Positions 10,792 to 22,000 of a DNA stretch of 64,000 nucleotides are shown here, one piece after another (positions within the stretch are counted from its first letter, which is position 1; each line of letters begins with the position of its first letter). The notes beneath the pieces were generated by a model. That model saw only the letters and a program-made list of their open reading frames with translations. It was not told where the DNA came from and did not search any database. The stretch lies in contig OZ345379.1 of NCBI GenBank assembly GCA_977006965.1, positions 248,001-312,000 on the forward strand, given 5' to 3'. The stretch comes from Phymatolithon calcareum (taxonomy: Eukaryota; Rhodophyta; Florideophyceae; Hapalidiales). A program made the position numbers and the translations under genes.

Positions 10792-12786
10792 ATGGATTCT
10801 AAGACCAATTTCGAATGGCCCGAACTAATTCGCAAATCCTTTCGCATTGCCTACAATGTCGTGTTGCCTCAAGAGAATAGGCTAATTGTGTCTGGCACAC
10901 CTGGCCACTTTGTCATCGGTGTTATCTGGGGTCTTGGTCGTCCGCACTGTTTTTCAGAAACCCCGATGATGAGCGATGCTGTGCCCATCTCCCGCCGTTT
11001 TGCGGTCGATCTCAGCCGTCGAGACTGTCTGGAATTTATGGAATTTGTCATCTTCGCCGACAAGAAGGTCGTTGTATTCCTCCGTCATTTTTTGCATACA
11101 CCGGATTACACACTACCTGTCGTCGCCACTTCCCGTCTCTACGCGTCTTACGGTCCAGGACTTTCGCTCGGTCGTGTGGTCATGAAGGTGAATTTGATGG
11201 AGACAGCGAATTGTCCCAATTGCAAACATTCATCTAATATATGCAAATGCGTTTTTCAGGTCGAGAACAAGCGCCACTGTTTGCAGCTTACCACACATAG
11301 CTGGGTGCAATACGCTTCTTCGTTCATCCGGAAAGCGCGCCGCGGAACGACGCGCTATTCGCTCTCTGCAAACATTCCCTTCGTTGGTGATACCTTGCTG
11401 GTGGACGCCTGCTTCCCCTCGCTCACAGTCGTGCAGTTTGGTGATTCTGAATACATGCGACTTATGCAACGCAAGGCAGTGCACAGTCTTGGAATTACCG
11501 TCATCATGCCACGCGCTGATTCGCGCGTAACTGCCGCTGCCGTTGCACATGATTACCTGGCGATGCATAATAACTATGTCATGCGAAAGCGTCCCCGCGA
11601 AGCGCACTCCCCCGGTATCACCATACATTCGTCCGACGCAATTGCATCGCCTTGGCGACAAAATTCTTCTTTTTTCGACCCCGCGTTGGATCAATGGGAT
11701 GCAATGCATGGACGGTCGACCACGTTGGCTCTGGCAGATATGCAGAGGGTAGATCTGGACTCAGCACCAGAACTCTTTATTCCAAATCTATTTATAACCC
11801 CAGGCGATGAGTGCGACATAGCAGAATGCTCAGCACAAGACACTGATCCGTTCTCTACAGATGAAGGCGCTCTACCGTCAATCTTACCTGAAAGCGGCAC
11901 CTCGTCGTCGCATGAGACCAAAGTTAGCAACGAAGATGTCGCCGCCATAGACTTTGCGGTGGAAAGCACTATGGACGGAGAACAGCAGCGTGCAACTGGC
12001 GTTGGGACTATGTTCTCCAGAATGACAAATGCGAACACGCAATCGGATGTCTTCCGATATCACGCTACATCCCCTCCTATTAGCACGATTGAAATGCAAA
12101 CTTCTTCGACAGTCACAGTTCCAGTCGTTCCCATAGCGCCAGTGCGACCTGCATACACAGCTCCAAATCCAGGTCTGTTTGTGCCATCTACCCTACTTTC
12201 GCCCACAGGGAAACCGCCCGTGAAGCGTGCCAAGCGACCAAGCACTATGGCTGGCAATTCAAGTGCGGACGCCGAAGATGCACGGAAGCATGCGTGTACC
12301 CAGTGTCCATCACGATTCAAAATGCGAGGCGACTTGCAACGGCATGTCAAGACTGTGCACGAGGGCAAGAAGTCTTTCACATGTACTACCTGCGGGCGTA
12401 CGTTTGGGCATTCGGGACATCTCAATAGGCACAATGAGTCTATGCATCTTAACCTGCGGCGACATGCGTGCAGATTATGCGGGGATAAATTCTATCAAGC
12501 TTCGCATCTGCAGTCGCACATTAGTCACGTGCATGATAGGAAGAAACCTTTCGAATGTCATTTGTGCTTTCTCCGACTGGCGACTGAGAACGGGCTTCGC
12601 AACCATCTACGTAATTTACATAATGCTGCCGAAAGTCATCATTGTGCAGTACCACAATGCGGCGCTTCGTTTTTGCTTGCCAATGATTTGGCTCGCCATG
12701 TCGCAAAGAAACACCCTCACTCGGGTTCGAAGACGGATACGAATGTTTCTGCCGTGAGAACAAGGGGATATGGGGAACCTGGATAA
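10792..12786 (+). CDS. C2H2 zinc-finger protein, five fingers
   Basis: The 664-residue protein starts at an ATG. Residues about 501-641 hold five tandem C2H2 fingers: four canonical CxxC fingers (ACTQCPSRF, CTTCGRTF, CRLCGDKF, CHLCFLRL) and a fifth with a wider Cys spacing (CAVPQCGASF). The linkers between fingers 1-2 and 3-4 are five residues, as in DNA-binding arrays, so a nuclear DNA-binding role is likely. The first 270 residues are not recognised. They contain a Cys-rich CPNCKHSSNICKC stretch that may bind metal. Residues 270-490 are Ser/Pro-rich, probably disordered, and include an acidic patch. A decayed paralogue lies 3.5 kb away on the other strand, so the family has duplicated locally. 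An alternative spliced start using a short upstream exon is possible. Confidence 0.82.
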   Translation: MDSKTNFEWPELIRKSFRIAYNVVLPQENRLIVSGTPGHFVIGVIWGLGRPHCFSETPMMSDAVPISRRFAVDLSRRDCLEFMEFVIFADKKVVVFLRHFLHTPDYTLPVVATSRLYASYGPGLSLGRVVMKVNLMETANCPNCKHSSNICKCVFQVENKRHCLQLTTHSWVQYASSFIRKARRGTTRYSLSANIPFVGDTLLVDACFPSLTVVQFGDSEYMRLMQRKAVHSLGITVIMPRADSRVTAAAVAHDYLAMHNNYVMRKRPREAHSPGITIHSSDAIASPWRQNSSFFDPALDQWDAMHGRSTTLALADMQRVDLDSAPELFIPNLFITPGDECDIAECSAQDTDPFSTDEGALPSILPESGTSSSHETKVSNEDVAAIDFAVESTMDGEQQRATGVGTMFSRMTNANTQSDVFRYHATSPPISTIEMQTSSTVTVPVVPIAPVRPAYTAPNPGLFVPSTLLSPTGKPPVKRAKRPSTMAGNSSADAEDARKHACTQCPSRFKMRGDLQRHVKTVHEGKKSFTCTTCGRTFGHSGHLNRHNESMHLNLRRHACRLCGDKFYQASHLQSHISHVHDRKKPFECHLCFLRLATENGLRNHLRNLHNAAESHHCAVPQCGASFLLANDLARHVAKKHPHSGSKTDTNVSAVRTRGYGEPG

Positions 12787-13400
12787 CTGTAAAATACACG
12801 CGGGCTTCTTGACTTGACAGTGTTCGATTTTGATTTCTGGAGTATATGAGCACAATAGTTTTGGAGTATTATTCCGTTTTCTACTCATCTGGTCCGCACC
12901 AGAACAATCGTCCTCATTCGGAAATGAACCTCCAATTGCGGAATTGGGAGATCATGGCGCAAAGCTGCACAGCAGGCATTTTCTGCAGATGGAAAGGTAT
13001 TATTGCGAAGAAGGTGCGATCTCCGTGCACCATGCTGAAGTGTAGTGCGAAAACGCAAGTCCGTCCAGTTCCGTTCAAGTATAGCTCGACATAGAGAGGA
13101 CTTGTGCAATTACCGCGGAGTTAGTTGAGAGACATTGACACCTCAGTGATAGCTGAGAGTCGTTAATGAAGAATAACAACCTAAAAAGTGTAAATTAGAG
13201 ATCAATTTCAACCTAAACTGAGTTTTTGCATCGAATTCCTGTATGATAAGGAGTCTGTTCAGGAAGTGTTGAAGGTAGCTCAAGATTTCTGGAAGAATTG
13301 GCTGGAAGCGAAGATTACTTGCCCCCATCACTCGCAACTCGCCCTGTCTCTGGAGGTGCTCGCGCGTTAGCGAGAAGGACAGACGTGCCACCTGGCTCTT

Positions 13401-13407
13401 TTATAGC
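13401..13407 (+). promoter_or_regulatory. TATA-like box before UFD2
   Basis: A TTTTATAG word lies about 40 bases upstream of the UFD2 ATG. The position is close for a TATA box unless the leader is very short. Tentative. Confidence 0.2.
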
Positions 13408-13442
13408 GCAGCCATACGACATTCAGGTTGTGCTCCTGCAAA

Positions 13443-16400
13443 ATGAATTTTTTCGGGAACAATGACCGAAACAATAATGGTGATGATGAAATCACTCCGG
13501 CGAATCCATCAGACCCGCAAGAGGTAAGGCGCCGTCGACTAGCTGCTCTCGAGGCATCTCAAGCAGCGGAGAGGCAGCGCAAGAAAGAGCTTGATGAACG
13601 TCGTGCGAAGTGGATGGCAGAACAAGCTGCCAAGGCGCCGAAAGTGTCTGATAAGCCGAAGGTACCTGAAAAAATCCCCGAGAAACCTGTCGAGCCACCT
13701 AAGCCTGCGCCGCCAAAAAAAGCTCCTGTGAAGCTGCCGAGCTTCCAAGAAATGCAATCAACTGTGCTTTGTAAAATTCTTCGGGTAGCTCTGAATCCTG
13801 GTGCATCGTCGATCTATGATGAGGATCTCGTTAACGAGCTGCGCGCAGATGCGAAAATTCCTAAAGGTCAAAATCTCTATCTTGACTTGGAGGAGCATGC
13901 TGATGACATCCTCTTGAATCGAATCACCTCTGTCTCGAAACCGCTGGAGTATATTCTCGGGTGTTATTCTCGCGGCGGAGAACAGCGATCGGAATTGCGC
14001 AACAATCGCCGCTTGGCAGAAGATGAAAATGCAGAGCTTCGAAACGCCTTATTCGAAGTTATATCAGGTCTTGAGCGTCGAGTGCTTACATACACCGGTA
14101 TGGTCTTAAATGGGTCGTTCATGGAAACAGACACAACTAGTGGCGATGCTCTTGTGAAAAAAATGGTGGCCGATACGCTTCCCTCTGGTCTGATCAAAGC
14201 ACTTTTTGCAACCTATCGCGCGGATAACGGGCCTGGGCTTGACGAGATTAAACCGGTGTTTATACGAGCATTTAAAGCCATTCACGAACGTGCCATGACG
14301 AATATGAAGATCTCGACGAGTAACTTTCTTGTTCCTCTCAAAACTCTGACAAACTTATTGGCTCAAGACAAGGAACTTGGCAAATGGCTGACTGAAGATA
14401 ACATGTTCATGCCAAAGAAGGAGACTGCTATGACGATGAAGGTTCAAGTTTTTATGTACTCTTCCTTCCTCAGCCCGTTCTTCAAAATTTCTGCGCTTCC
14501 AGGACTTCCTCTGCATGGTCCTTCGTTGTTCCCGGAGGATCCAACAGTCGGACCTACTCACTTTCCCAACCCGACAATGATCAGCCCCACTGAGGTTGAG
14601 GGTGCCATTTACTCACTGCGGTCATCTTTGTCCGTGGCGCGCTCGTACATGCATCAAATCTGTCTAAGTTTGTGTAAAGCGGGTCCCGGTCCCCGGAACG
14701 CTGTACTTGATTGGATTGGAACGATGTTCAATCTTAATAAGAAACGAATGGCAATCCAAGTGGACTACAACGATGTATCTGGCGACGGGTTTATATTGAA
14801 TATCATGCATGTCCTGTTGAAACTTTGCGAGCCGATTGTTGGCGGCGGATGGAAAATGCTCCAAAAAATTGACCCTACGTTTCCGCAATCCAACCATCGC
14901 ATTGATTACTCAGATGAAACTCGGTTAGCAGCAGATTCAGATATGCTCAAGAGGTGGTGGGTCGATCCCCGAAATGAAGACGCACAGCGGTCATTTTCGC
15001 ATTTGTTGGAAGTTGCAGCTCGTGAATCCGGAGCCCCTGGTGCATCTTCGGCATCTGGATCATCATCTCGCAGTGGTGGTGATGAAGAAGGTCGACAAGC
15101 TGAGGAGGTAGCGAAGGAATTCGGGTTTGTAACCGAGTGCTATTGGCTTGGACTGCGCGGCATTCAACTCGGCTTTATTCCTGTCATCACCCTCTACGAC
15201 GATACGCTTGTGAAGTCGTTGCAACGTCTGAAGGGCATGGTAACTGATATGGAAGCCGCGGCGGAAATGGGACGGTTGCCGGCAGATCAGCAAGCCCAAC
15301 TCCCAATGTTCAAAAAACGATTGGACAGCCTGGTCCAGGTTAAGTATTGCTATGACGTATACGTGCGAGATCCGGAGTTGCTTGCAATGCTTGTCAGTTT
15401 TGCTAGCGCCGATGCGGAATGGCTTTTGAAAAAGACCTTAGCAGAGCCGAAACGCGATAATCTTCTCCCTCTTCCGCTACCTGCCCCGAGGGTATTTGCG
15501 TCCTTACCGGAACATACGGTGGAAACAATTACCACTGTTTTGCTCACAACTATGCATTATGAACCTCGTATCGTGGAAGACAATATCGGGCAACTGGAAG
15601 AAATTGTTTCGTTCTGTATCGCGGGGTCGTCGTCACCATTGCACGTGAAAAATCCCTATCTGCGGGCGAAACTTATTGAGTTTATCTGGACTATATTCCC
15701 TCGTCCAGAGCATTCCGTGATTGAGGATGACGAAGATGAAGAACAATTTTATCGGAATCCGGTGATGGAATCTCTGTTCGGTGGGCATAAAATGGCGCAG
15801 CGTTACCTGCCATCAGCCCTCTTCCGTTTGTATGTGGATGTGGAACACACTGGATCTCATACCCAGTTTTACGACAAGTTCTCCATTCGATTTCGGATCG
15901 GGTCTATAGTCGAGTCTTTGTGGTCCATGCCAGACTATCGTGCCTCAGTTCACAGAGAAGCTAGAGACGAAAACCGCTTCTTGAAGTTTGTGAATATGCT
16001 TCTCAATGATGCTAATCATTTGCTCGACTCTGTGTTGGACGATTTGGAGGAAATTCACAAGCTTGAAGTGTTGACTCAAGGGAACTCGCCGGAATGGAAT
16101 GCGATGACGGACGAAGAAAAGACAGAGAAGCAAAACAGACTGAAGCAACTAATCGACAGCTGCAAGGGATACAACCAGCTTGGCAACAACAACGTGAAAT
16201 TGCTGTTCCTTTTGACAGATGATGAGACCGTGCGGCGCGTGTTTCTGCGACCAGAAATGGTGTCTCGGCTCGCTGAAATGCTCAATTACCTTCTCGAACG
16301 GCTGTGCGGTCAGCGACTTCGCGATCTGAAGGTGTCGGACCGCAAGCAAGTTATGTGGAAGCCGCGTTTTCTTCTGAAAACACTTTTGCGCACTTATCTG

Positions 16401-16868
16401 CACTTCCACGGGGATAAATCGTTCGCCACTGCGGTTGGCCTGGACGGACGCTCGTATAAGGCAGAGTTATTCTTGAAGGCGAAGGCTATCGCTTCAAAGC
16501 GGCGCCTTCTATCCAGAGAGCAGCTTCAGCAATTTGAGGACATTGCTAATGCGGCAGCCGCTGCTCTGGAGGAAGAAGCTGCGGCAGAAGAAGACTTGGG
16601 AGACATTCCGGATGAGTTCACAGACCCGATTATGTCAAATTTGATGCGCGATCCTGTACGGTTGCCGACGTCGGGGAATGTAATGGACAGATCGGTCATT
16701 TCGCGAATTTTGCTGTCAGAACCGTCCGATCCATTTAACAGGAAGTTGCTAACGGAAGATATGCTGGAGCCGATGCTCGAGTTGAAGGAAAGAATTGACG
16801 CCTTCGTTGCTGAGCGGAAGGCTGCTGCGCGGGCCGCGCGTTCTGGTGGCGATGCAATGGAGTCATAG
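13443..16868 (+). CDS. UFD2: Ubiquitin conjugation factor E4 (UFD2)
   Basis: Single-exon gene of 1141 codons ending in TAG. The start is taken at the first ATG ([14 protein letters not shown]); the frame is open five codons further up but has no ATG there. UFD2 is an E4 ubiquitin ligase that lengthens short ubiquitin chains on substrates handled by Cdc48/p97, in cytosol and nucleus. The N-terminal 100 residues are charged and rich in Arg, Lys and Pro. The long helical Ufd2 core fills most of the protein, with conserved stretches such as [13 protein letters not shown] and [11 protein letters not shown]. The C-terminal U-box starts near residue 1054 with [19 protein letters not shown] and continues through DPFNRKLL. 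U-boxes bind E2 enzymes without zinc, and the expected absence of Cys/His ligands is seen. Length and order match fungal and plant UFD2. No disruption is seen. Confidence 0.97.
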   Translation: MNFFGNNDRNNNGDDEITPANPSDPQEVRRRRLAALEASQAAERQRKKELDERRAKWMAEQAAKAPKVSDKPKVPEKIPEKPVEPPKPAPPKKAPVKLPSFQEMQSTVLCKILRVALNPGASSIYDEDLVNELRADAKIPKGQNLYLDLEEHADDILLNRITSVSKPLEYILGCYSRGGEQRSELRNNRRLAEDENAELRNALFEVISGLERRVLTYTGMVLNGSFMETDTTSGDALVKKMVADTLPSGLIKALFATYRADNGPGLDEIKPVFIRAFKAIHERAMTNMKISTSNFLVPLKTLTNLLAQDKELGKWLTEDNMFMPKKETAMTMKVQVFMYSSFLSPFFKISALPGLPLHGPSLFPEDPTVGPTHFPNPTMISPTEVEGAIYSLRSSLSVARSYMHQICLSLCKAGPGPRNAVLDWIGTMFNLNKKRMAIQVDYNDVSGDGFILNIMHVLLKLCEPIVGGGWKMLQKIDPTFPQSNHRIDYSDETRLAADSDMLKRWWVDPRNEDAQRSFSHLLEVAARESGAPGASSASGSSSRSGGDEEGRQAEEVAKEFGFVTECYWLGLRGIQLGFIPVITLYDDTLVKSLQRLKGMVTDMEAAAEMGRLPADQQAQLPMFKKRLDSLVQVKYCYDVYVRDPELLAMLVSFASADAEWLLKKTLAEPKRDNLLPLPLPAPRVFASLPEHTVETITTVLLTTMHYEPRIVEDNIGQLEEIVSFCIAGSSSPLHVKNPYLRAKLIEFIWTIFPRPEHSVIEDDEDEEQFYRNPVMESLFGGHKMAQRYLPSALFRLYVDVEHTGSHTQFYDKFSIRFRIGSIVESLWSMPDYRASVHREARDENRFLKFVNMLLNDANHLLDSVLDDLEEIHKLEVLTQGNSPEWNAMTDEEKTEKQNRLKQLIDSCKGYNQLGNNNVKLLFLLTDDETVRRVFLRPEMVSRLAEMLNYLLERLCGQRLRDLKVSDRKQVMWKPRFLLKTLLRTYLHFHGDKSFATAVGLDGRSYKAELFLKAKAIASKRRLLSREQLQQFEDIANAAAAALEEEAAAEEDLGDIPDEFTDPIMSNLMRDPVRLPTSGNVMDRSVISRILLSEPSDPFNRKLLTEDMLEPMLELKERIDAFVAERKAAARAARSGGDAMES

Positions 16869-19201
16869 ATGGTTGGTGAGGTGTAAATTTAGCTGGAAAT
16901 AATTGTGGATCGCCGGCATACCTTCTACTGTTTCTCAGGCCATGGACAATTGAGGAATAATGGATAGCGCGTCCCTCAGGCGTGGACTGAAGTTAATCCG
17001 CCTTAACATTGTTATTCGAGACTCTTGTCGATGATATACAGCTGCATTGTACAGTAGGTTGCCACGGTAGCCTTGAAAAGAAAAGTGAAATGTCAAATGC
17101 GTGTTACAAGTGTGATGTGTCTCCTCCAAATTGACAGGAGAGAACCGATCTGGGTAGCAGTGTGAGGTCTCTCAAACGCGAGAATTAGTTTATATGGAGC
17201 GCACGATCGTTCCCAAGACGCAGGCCAAATGAAGATCATGTTGTGCCGACTAGTATCATCAGATGTAAGAGGTGCTCGATCTTGTCTTGGGACTCCCAAA
17301 TACATAGGCAAACTTGACAGTGCAACGTCGGCACTTCGCTTTTAGTAAACTCCGCGAGCTGAGCCAAATATACTGGCGAGAAAGATGTGGATCGGAAGCA
17401 ACTGCTTAACTACAACTGCAAGGAATGCCACATCTGCTAATAGTCGTACAAGAATAAGCGAGTTAGCACTGTTATGTTTTCAAAAAAAGTTTTTGGTAGG
17501 TTTGGACATTAGAAATATGTAATTTCGAACCTAAAAGTGAGCGGGCTGCTTCGGGGAAAGAACAAAGACAAGTAGGGTAAACTACATATTGTGCAAGGAG
17601 GGCATCTTGACGCAGGAGCAAAGTGAGGTTTATTACCTTACATTGCACATATTGCAAATATTTACATGTGAAGTCTCCATCGGCTCATCCTATTGTGTGC
17701 AAATGAGAAACGCCTGCTCGATCTTGGTTCGTACGGGAATGACAGCGCACTCTACGGAGGAAGTCCGTGTAGTCAGAGCTCGCTTTATGCGAATGATGGG
17801 GAACTCACAACCTTAACAGGCCTAATGTTGATGGTTCTCGCAGTGTAGGCCTTTAGATTCACGTATATTTTCTCTATGATGCGGGTACGAATACTAACCT
17901 CGGCCCCACACTGCCGGTTCATCATAAATTAGCCCTTCCCTTAGATTCCGAATCGCTTGCCTGAATGATTCTTTCTGCCTGTACTTCTCTGCTCATTCAG
18001 GGGGAACATCACATTTGTCATTTCCATGAGTTGCATAGATGCCAAGAGAAGAAGTGTGCCTTGAAGGCGGTGGTAACTGGTGATTCAAATCTGGGGCAGA
18101 TGCCATGTATTGAATACAGAACACGACCACATTCTGACGTGTTATTACTTTATTGGCAAGTAGCTCCTGGAGGTGCATGCTGTGGATTTCATTCCTGCTG
18201 TACTGTACCAGGGATGATCTCTCAATTGACGTTCACACCGCTACTCATTTCTCATCTGACACAGCAGATAGAGAGAATGTTGTCCACTTTCTCATTAAAC
18301 TTTAACAGAGCGATCATTTGTCATCCCCAGCCATGTTTCTTGTTCTGAGACCGAGGGCATATTCCAGGAGTGATAGATCCACAACCTTTGCATTGACACT
18401 CGCGATAGCTCTCGTGCGGTAAGTCGCTTACAGAATGCCACAGAGCTACTCGCAGGACTCAACGGCAACACACCAGCTATCCCGAGTGTTTAGAGTGATT
18501 CCCGGTGGCTCCGAGTGCCACGCAATACAAGTAGGAGACCGTAGGATAGCTCAGACAATGGGTCGCTCCTGAAAATGATAAAGTGCAGAGACGCAAAACA
18601 GTACGCAAATTGTGCAAATGTTTTCCGCTGTCACGCGCACGCCAAATTGTGGAGCCCTGAAAACATTGTCGCATTTTGTGTCAGACAGTTCCGTTACGGA
18701 ACCAAAATATTAATTGATTTGATGCCCTATTTTGGGTGCTTATAGTGCACAAAGCATCCGACATGGGCCCTCACTTTGGTGCTGAAGAGTACAAGTATTA
18801 CAGTACACAGCTGGAGACCGAGGGGTTTTGGAGCTGTATAATACTCTAAAGGATAATCAAGCGGGCTGTAAAGTACTCCAGGAAACTATTTAAACGTTCG
18901 CTCGAAAGGAGAGGGGGAACTGAAGAAATATTAGGTACATACATAGATTCGTTGCACGCAGAAGGCTTTATGGTGCTAGACGAAATAAGTACTGCGTCAT
19001 TGTAACGAATACACCAAGATATCTCTTCTCGAGTGTTCTTTCGTAAGTTCGGGTTTCCCCTTTACTTATGGCGTTGAAAAGCAGAGCTGTCTATCTCCAT
19101 CTGGTCCGCAAACAAGTTCGGTAAAAATGGGATTGATTATCCGTCTATTATGCATTCTGCTGCATAAACGGCATCTACAGCGAAGGATCGCAAATTGACC
19201 C
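16869..19201. other. No clear gene
   Basis: Only short unsupported frames occur between UFD2 and the Harbinger transposase. The left end of the Harbinger-type element should lie in the right part of this stretch, but I could not find terminal repeats. Confidence 0.5.
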
Positions 19202-20287
19202 ATGCGGTACCGAATGTCCCTGCACGCCCGCCGGCTTCGTGACCGAAGAATTTCCCGAAGAGCTCTGCAGCATCCCTATATGTCTGCTTTTCGCACTCTT
19301 TTCGGATCGGGTTGCGAGCGCTCGTTAATCACCTTAACAGGTGTTAACCATGTTACGTTTGGATACATACTTTTAAAGTATGCCACTCTGTACGACAAGT
19401 ACTCACCCTATTCAACCGATGGGGCTATTCGACGTCTAGACGCAGAACCGCATGGTCGTGGGAGACCGCGCTCAATGAGCGCAGAAATATGTTTGGGCTT
19501 GGTGTTGACATGGGGGAGGACACGCGGATCTGAGATGGTCCTCTGCTTGTTCTTCGGAATAACGGCATCAGTGTGCTCCCTTTTCCTGCGATTCTGACTC
19601 AGAATTCTTATTCGCATACTTCGCAGTGACGTTCACGCGGCCGTGAGGATGCCGACAGAAGAAGAGAGTGAGAGCTACAAGTTGGCAGTGGCGGAGGAAT
19701 ATCCATTTCTGACCAATGTCTTCGCCGTTGCAGACGGTTTGAAAATTCGTCTCGCTCAGGCCGGGGACTGTGTGATACAGAATATGTTTTACAACGGCTG
19801 GACCCACGATCACTACGTCAGCAATGTGTTTGTTTTTGTTCCGTCCGGAGTGATCATTGCTTGCAGTATAAACGCGACACGATCATGGCATGATTCGCAG
19901 ATTGCGGATTTTGGAGGAGTTTACGATAAGCTCGAACAAGAATTTATCAAAAATGGCGGCCAGTGTGTTGTCGATTCTGCATTTTCTACAAGAGATTATC
20001 CTTTCTTGATTAAGTCTGTGCAGGACCACTTCCTATTAAGCAGCAACATGACCGAGATCACTGCAGCGCGGCAGGCTACCTCCATGCGCCAAGCCTCTGA
20101 ATGGGGCATGAGGGCGCTACAGGCAATGTTCCCGAGGATCAAGGACACAATGATCTATGAAGAGAGGGGCGAGAGAAAGATTATTCTTCAAAGCATGGTG
20201 CTCCTTTTTAATATGCGGACGCGTCTTGTAGGAATTAATCAAATTCTTTCCACTTTTATGCCTCACCTGAGTACCGAGGCTAACTAA
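19202..20287 (+). pseudogene. PIF/Harbinger-type DDE transposase with one in-frame TGA
   Basis: One frame of 361 codons runs from the ATG at 19202 to a stop at 20287, broken only by TGA at 19595. The part before the stop ends in GITASVCSLFLRF and the part after continues as LRILIRILRSDVHAAV, which reads as one protein. The DDE_Tnp_4 pattern is present: first Asp in FAVADGLKI, second Asp in SWHDSQIADF with the preceding NGWTHDHYVSNVF block, and a candidate third acidic residue in RQASEWGMRAL. These enzymes cut and paste DNA with 3-bp target duplications. The convergent DUF6818-like gene 295 bases away fits the two-gene layout of this superfamily, where a Myb/SANT-like partner binds DNA. With the TGA it is probably dead, unless the stop is bypassed. 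Confidence 0.82.
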
Positions 20288-20581
20288 TTCATATTAAACC
20301 TGTAATTTGCATTCTTGCGTTAAACCTGTCAAGAAAGAAAAATAAGCTTCGGCAAATGGCTTTAGAGAATGAAAGTGGAACGGTACGGCGTTTTCTGATT
20401 TCAATTCATTATTTACAAAACTTTGATATGTGAGAACCAAGGCGGTCTTTCGTAGAGCACGTTACTTTGGAAAAAGAGGAAGAAGTGTAGATTTTTATTT
20501 TAAACTTACCGACGTGAGAAAATTTTTCAGGCGATATACCCTCATACATAAAGAACTAATCGTCGGCTCCGGAGCCGGGCG

Positions 20582-21694
20582 TTAGATTCGTTGCAGAACA
20601 GGAGCGGTATTTGCTCGTGATGAGCTCGGCAGTTGAGCGGTCGCATTTTCATGGGCAAGGGACTCGGTACCGGCTCCTTCGTGTCCTAATTCATCGCCAG
20701 ATTCCTCAGGGAAATCTCCATCTTCGTCGTGGTCGTCGCCTGTACCTAGATCAGCGCGTTGATAAATAGCTGACTTGAGTCTCTTTGCTCTTCGAACTGC
20801 GGGGGGACAGTAGGGATCCCCAGTGGGAACCGGAACGCGGTGAAGAGCTGCGAACTTGCGTCTGATGCTAACCATAGATCGATCCATTTGAGGATATCGG
20901 ATGTTATGTCTGTCGCGGACCATCTCCCATTCCATAGGCCCGGTCGGAAGAATTTCTTCGATGGCGTCTAGCATTGAATTAAGTTCTCCGTCGGTGAATC
21001 CGTTTCCTCTTCGACCATTTGGTACAGAGCTATTGCCGCGGCCACTTCGTGATGTTCCTCTTCTGGAAGCTGCTCGCCCTCGCCCACGTCACGCAGCACC
21101 GCGACTACCAGCATGAAATCCATAGCCATAGCCATAGCCATGTAGCGGACGCCTCAATCCAGCTTCAGTGTTAGCTGGGAACGGACTTGGCGAAGCCGAG
21201 CTGGAAGGATACGGGAGAGGTGCAATGATTCCAGAGTACGAAGCAGGACCAGCATTGCCGGGGTACGCTGCCGAAGCCGCATATTCACGGAGCGGTACAG
21301 AAGCCACATTTCCGGAAGCGGATTGTACTGACGCATTGTTCATGGAGGGCAAGCGAGAGGTGTTTCGGGAATACGGGGCGAGTTCCGAGCTGGGAGGAAA
21401 TCTCGGAATTGCTGCAACTGGGAGCGGTGGAAGCAAGCGAGAAGCCGGGGCAAGAGGATTTTCTAAGGGTATTCCTCCCCGTGGTGACCCAGGAAATCTT
21501 CGTGCGTGCTCATGGGGCTCGACCTCCGCAGAGGGCAAGTGGGGTGTCTGAACCGCAGCTGCATTGGATGAGCTTGTTGGAACTGGAGTGGTGGAACTTG
21601 TATTTTGTCCCTGCGAAGCTTCTGTTGCGGCATGGCTTGGAGAAAAATTCGTGGGTACTGCTTGTGAAGCGGGGACCTGAATTGGTGATGCCAT
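20582..21694 (-). pseudogene. DUF6818-like trihelix protein with one in-frame TGA
   Basis: From the ATG at 21694 a Ser/Pro/Ala-rich disordered N-terminus runs about 200 codons to TGA at 21089-21091. The same frame continues with an RGRGRAASRRG stretch and then a compact domain, GFTDGELNSMLDAIEEILP through FAALHRVPVPTGDPYCPP and RRAKRLKSAI. This is the pattern I know from DUF6818, a Myb/trihelix-like DNA-binding fold. The C-terminus is acidic. TGA sits where CGA would keep the Arg-rich run, so a C-to-T change at a CpG is a simple explanation. It is convergent with the Harbinger-type transposase, and I infer it is that element's second gene. The start codon just upstream (GTG at 21700) was not used because an ATG follows two codons later. 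Confidence 0.7.
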
Positions 21695-22000
21695 ACTCAC
21701 CGTTTTGCTTTTTGCCCCAATTGGAAATAGAACGATCTCTTATTAACTATTGTTTTCTCTCCACTATTAACAAGTCGATGTCTAATCAAACTCAACTTGG
21801 CGCATTGAAATTTTTCTACTGCATGTCCTCAATTTAGCGTTTTATTAATTTTCTTTCAAAGTGCGACAGCTTAGTGGTCTTCTTCAAAAGAGTTCAGACT
21901 GTCATTTAAGCTTTCCAAGAACAGTCTTCTAGGCTCACGGTCACTTAAGTCGCCCACAAGACTGTGCGTACAAGCTAGAAATTCCTTTCATCTGAACACT

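Noticed and set aside
13428-13442. Upstream TTG as the UFD2 start.
   Set aside because: Eukaryotic initiation should use the ATG at 13443, which gives a normal UFD2 N-terminus.
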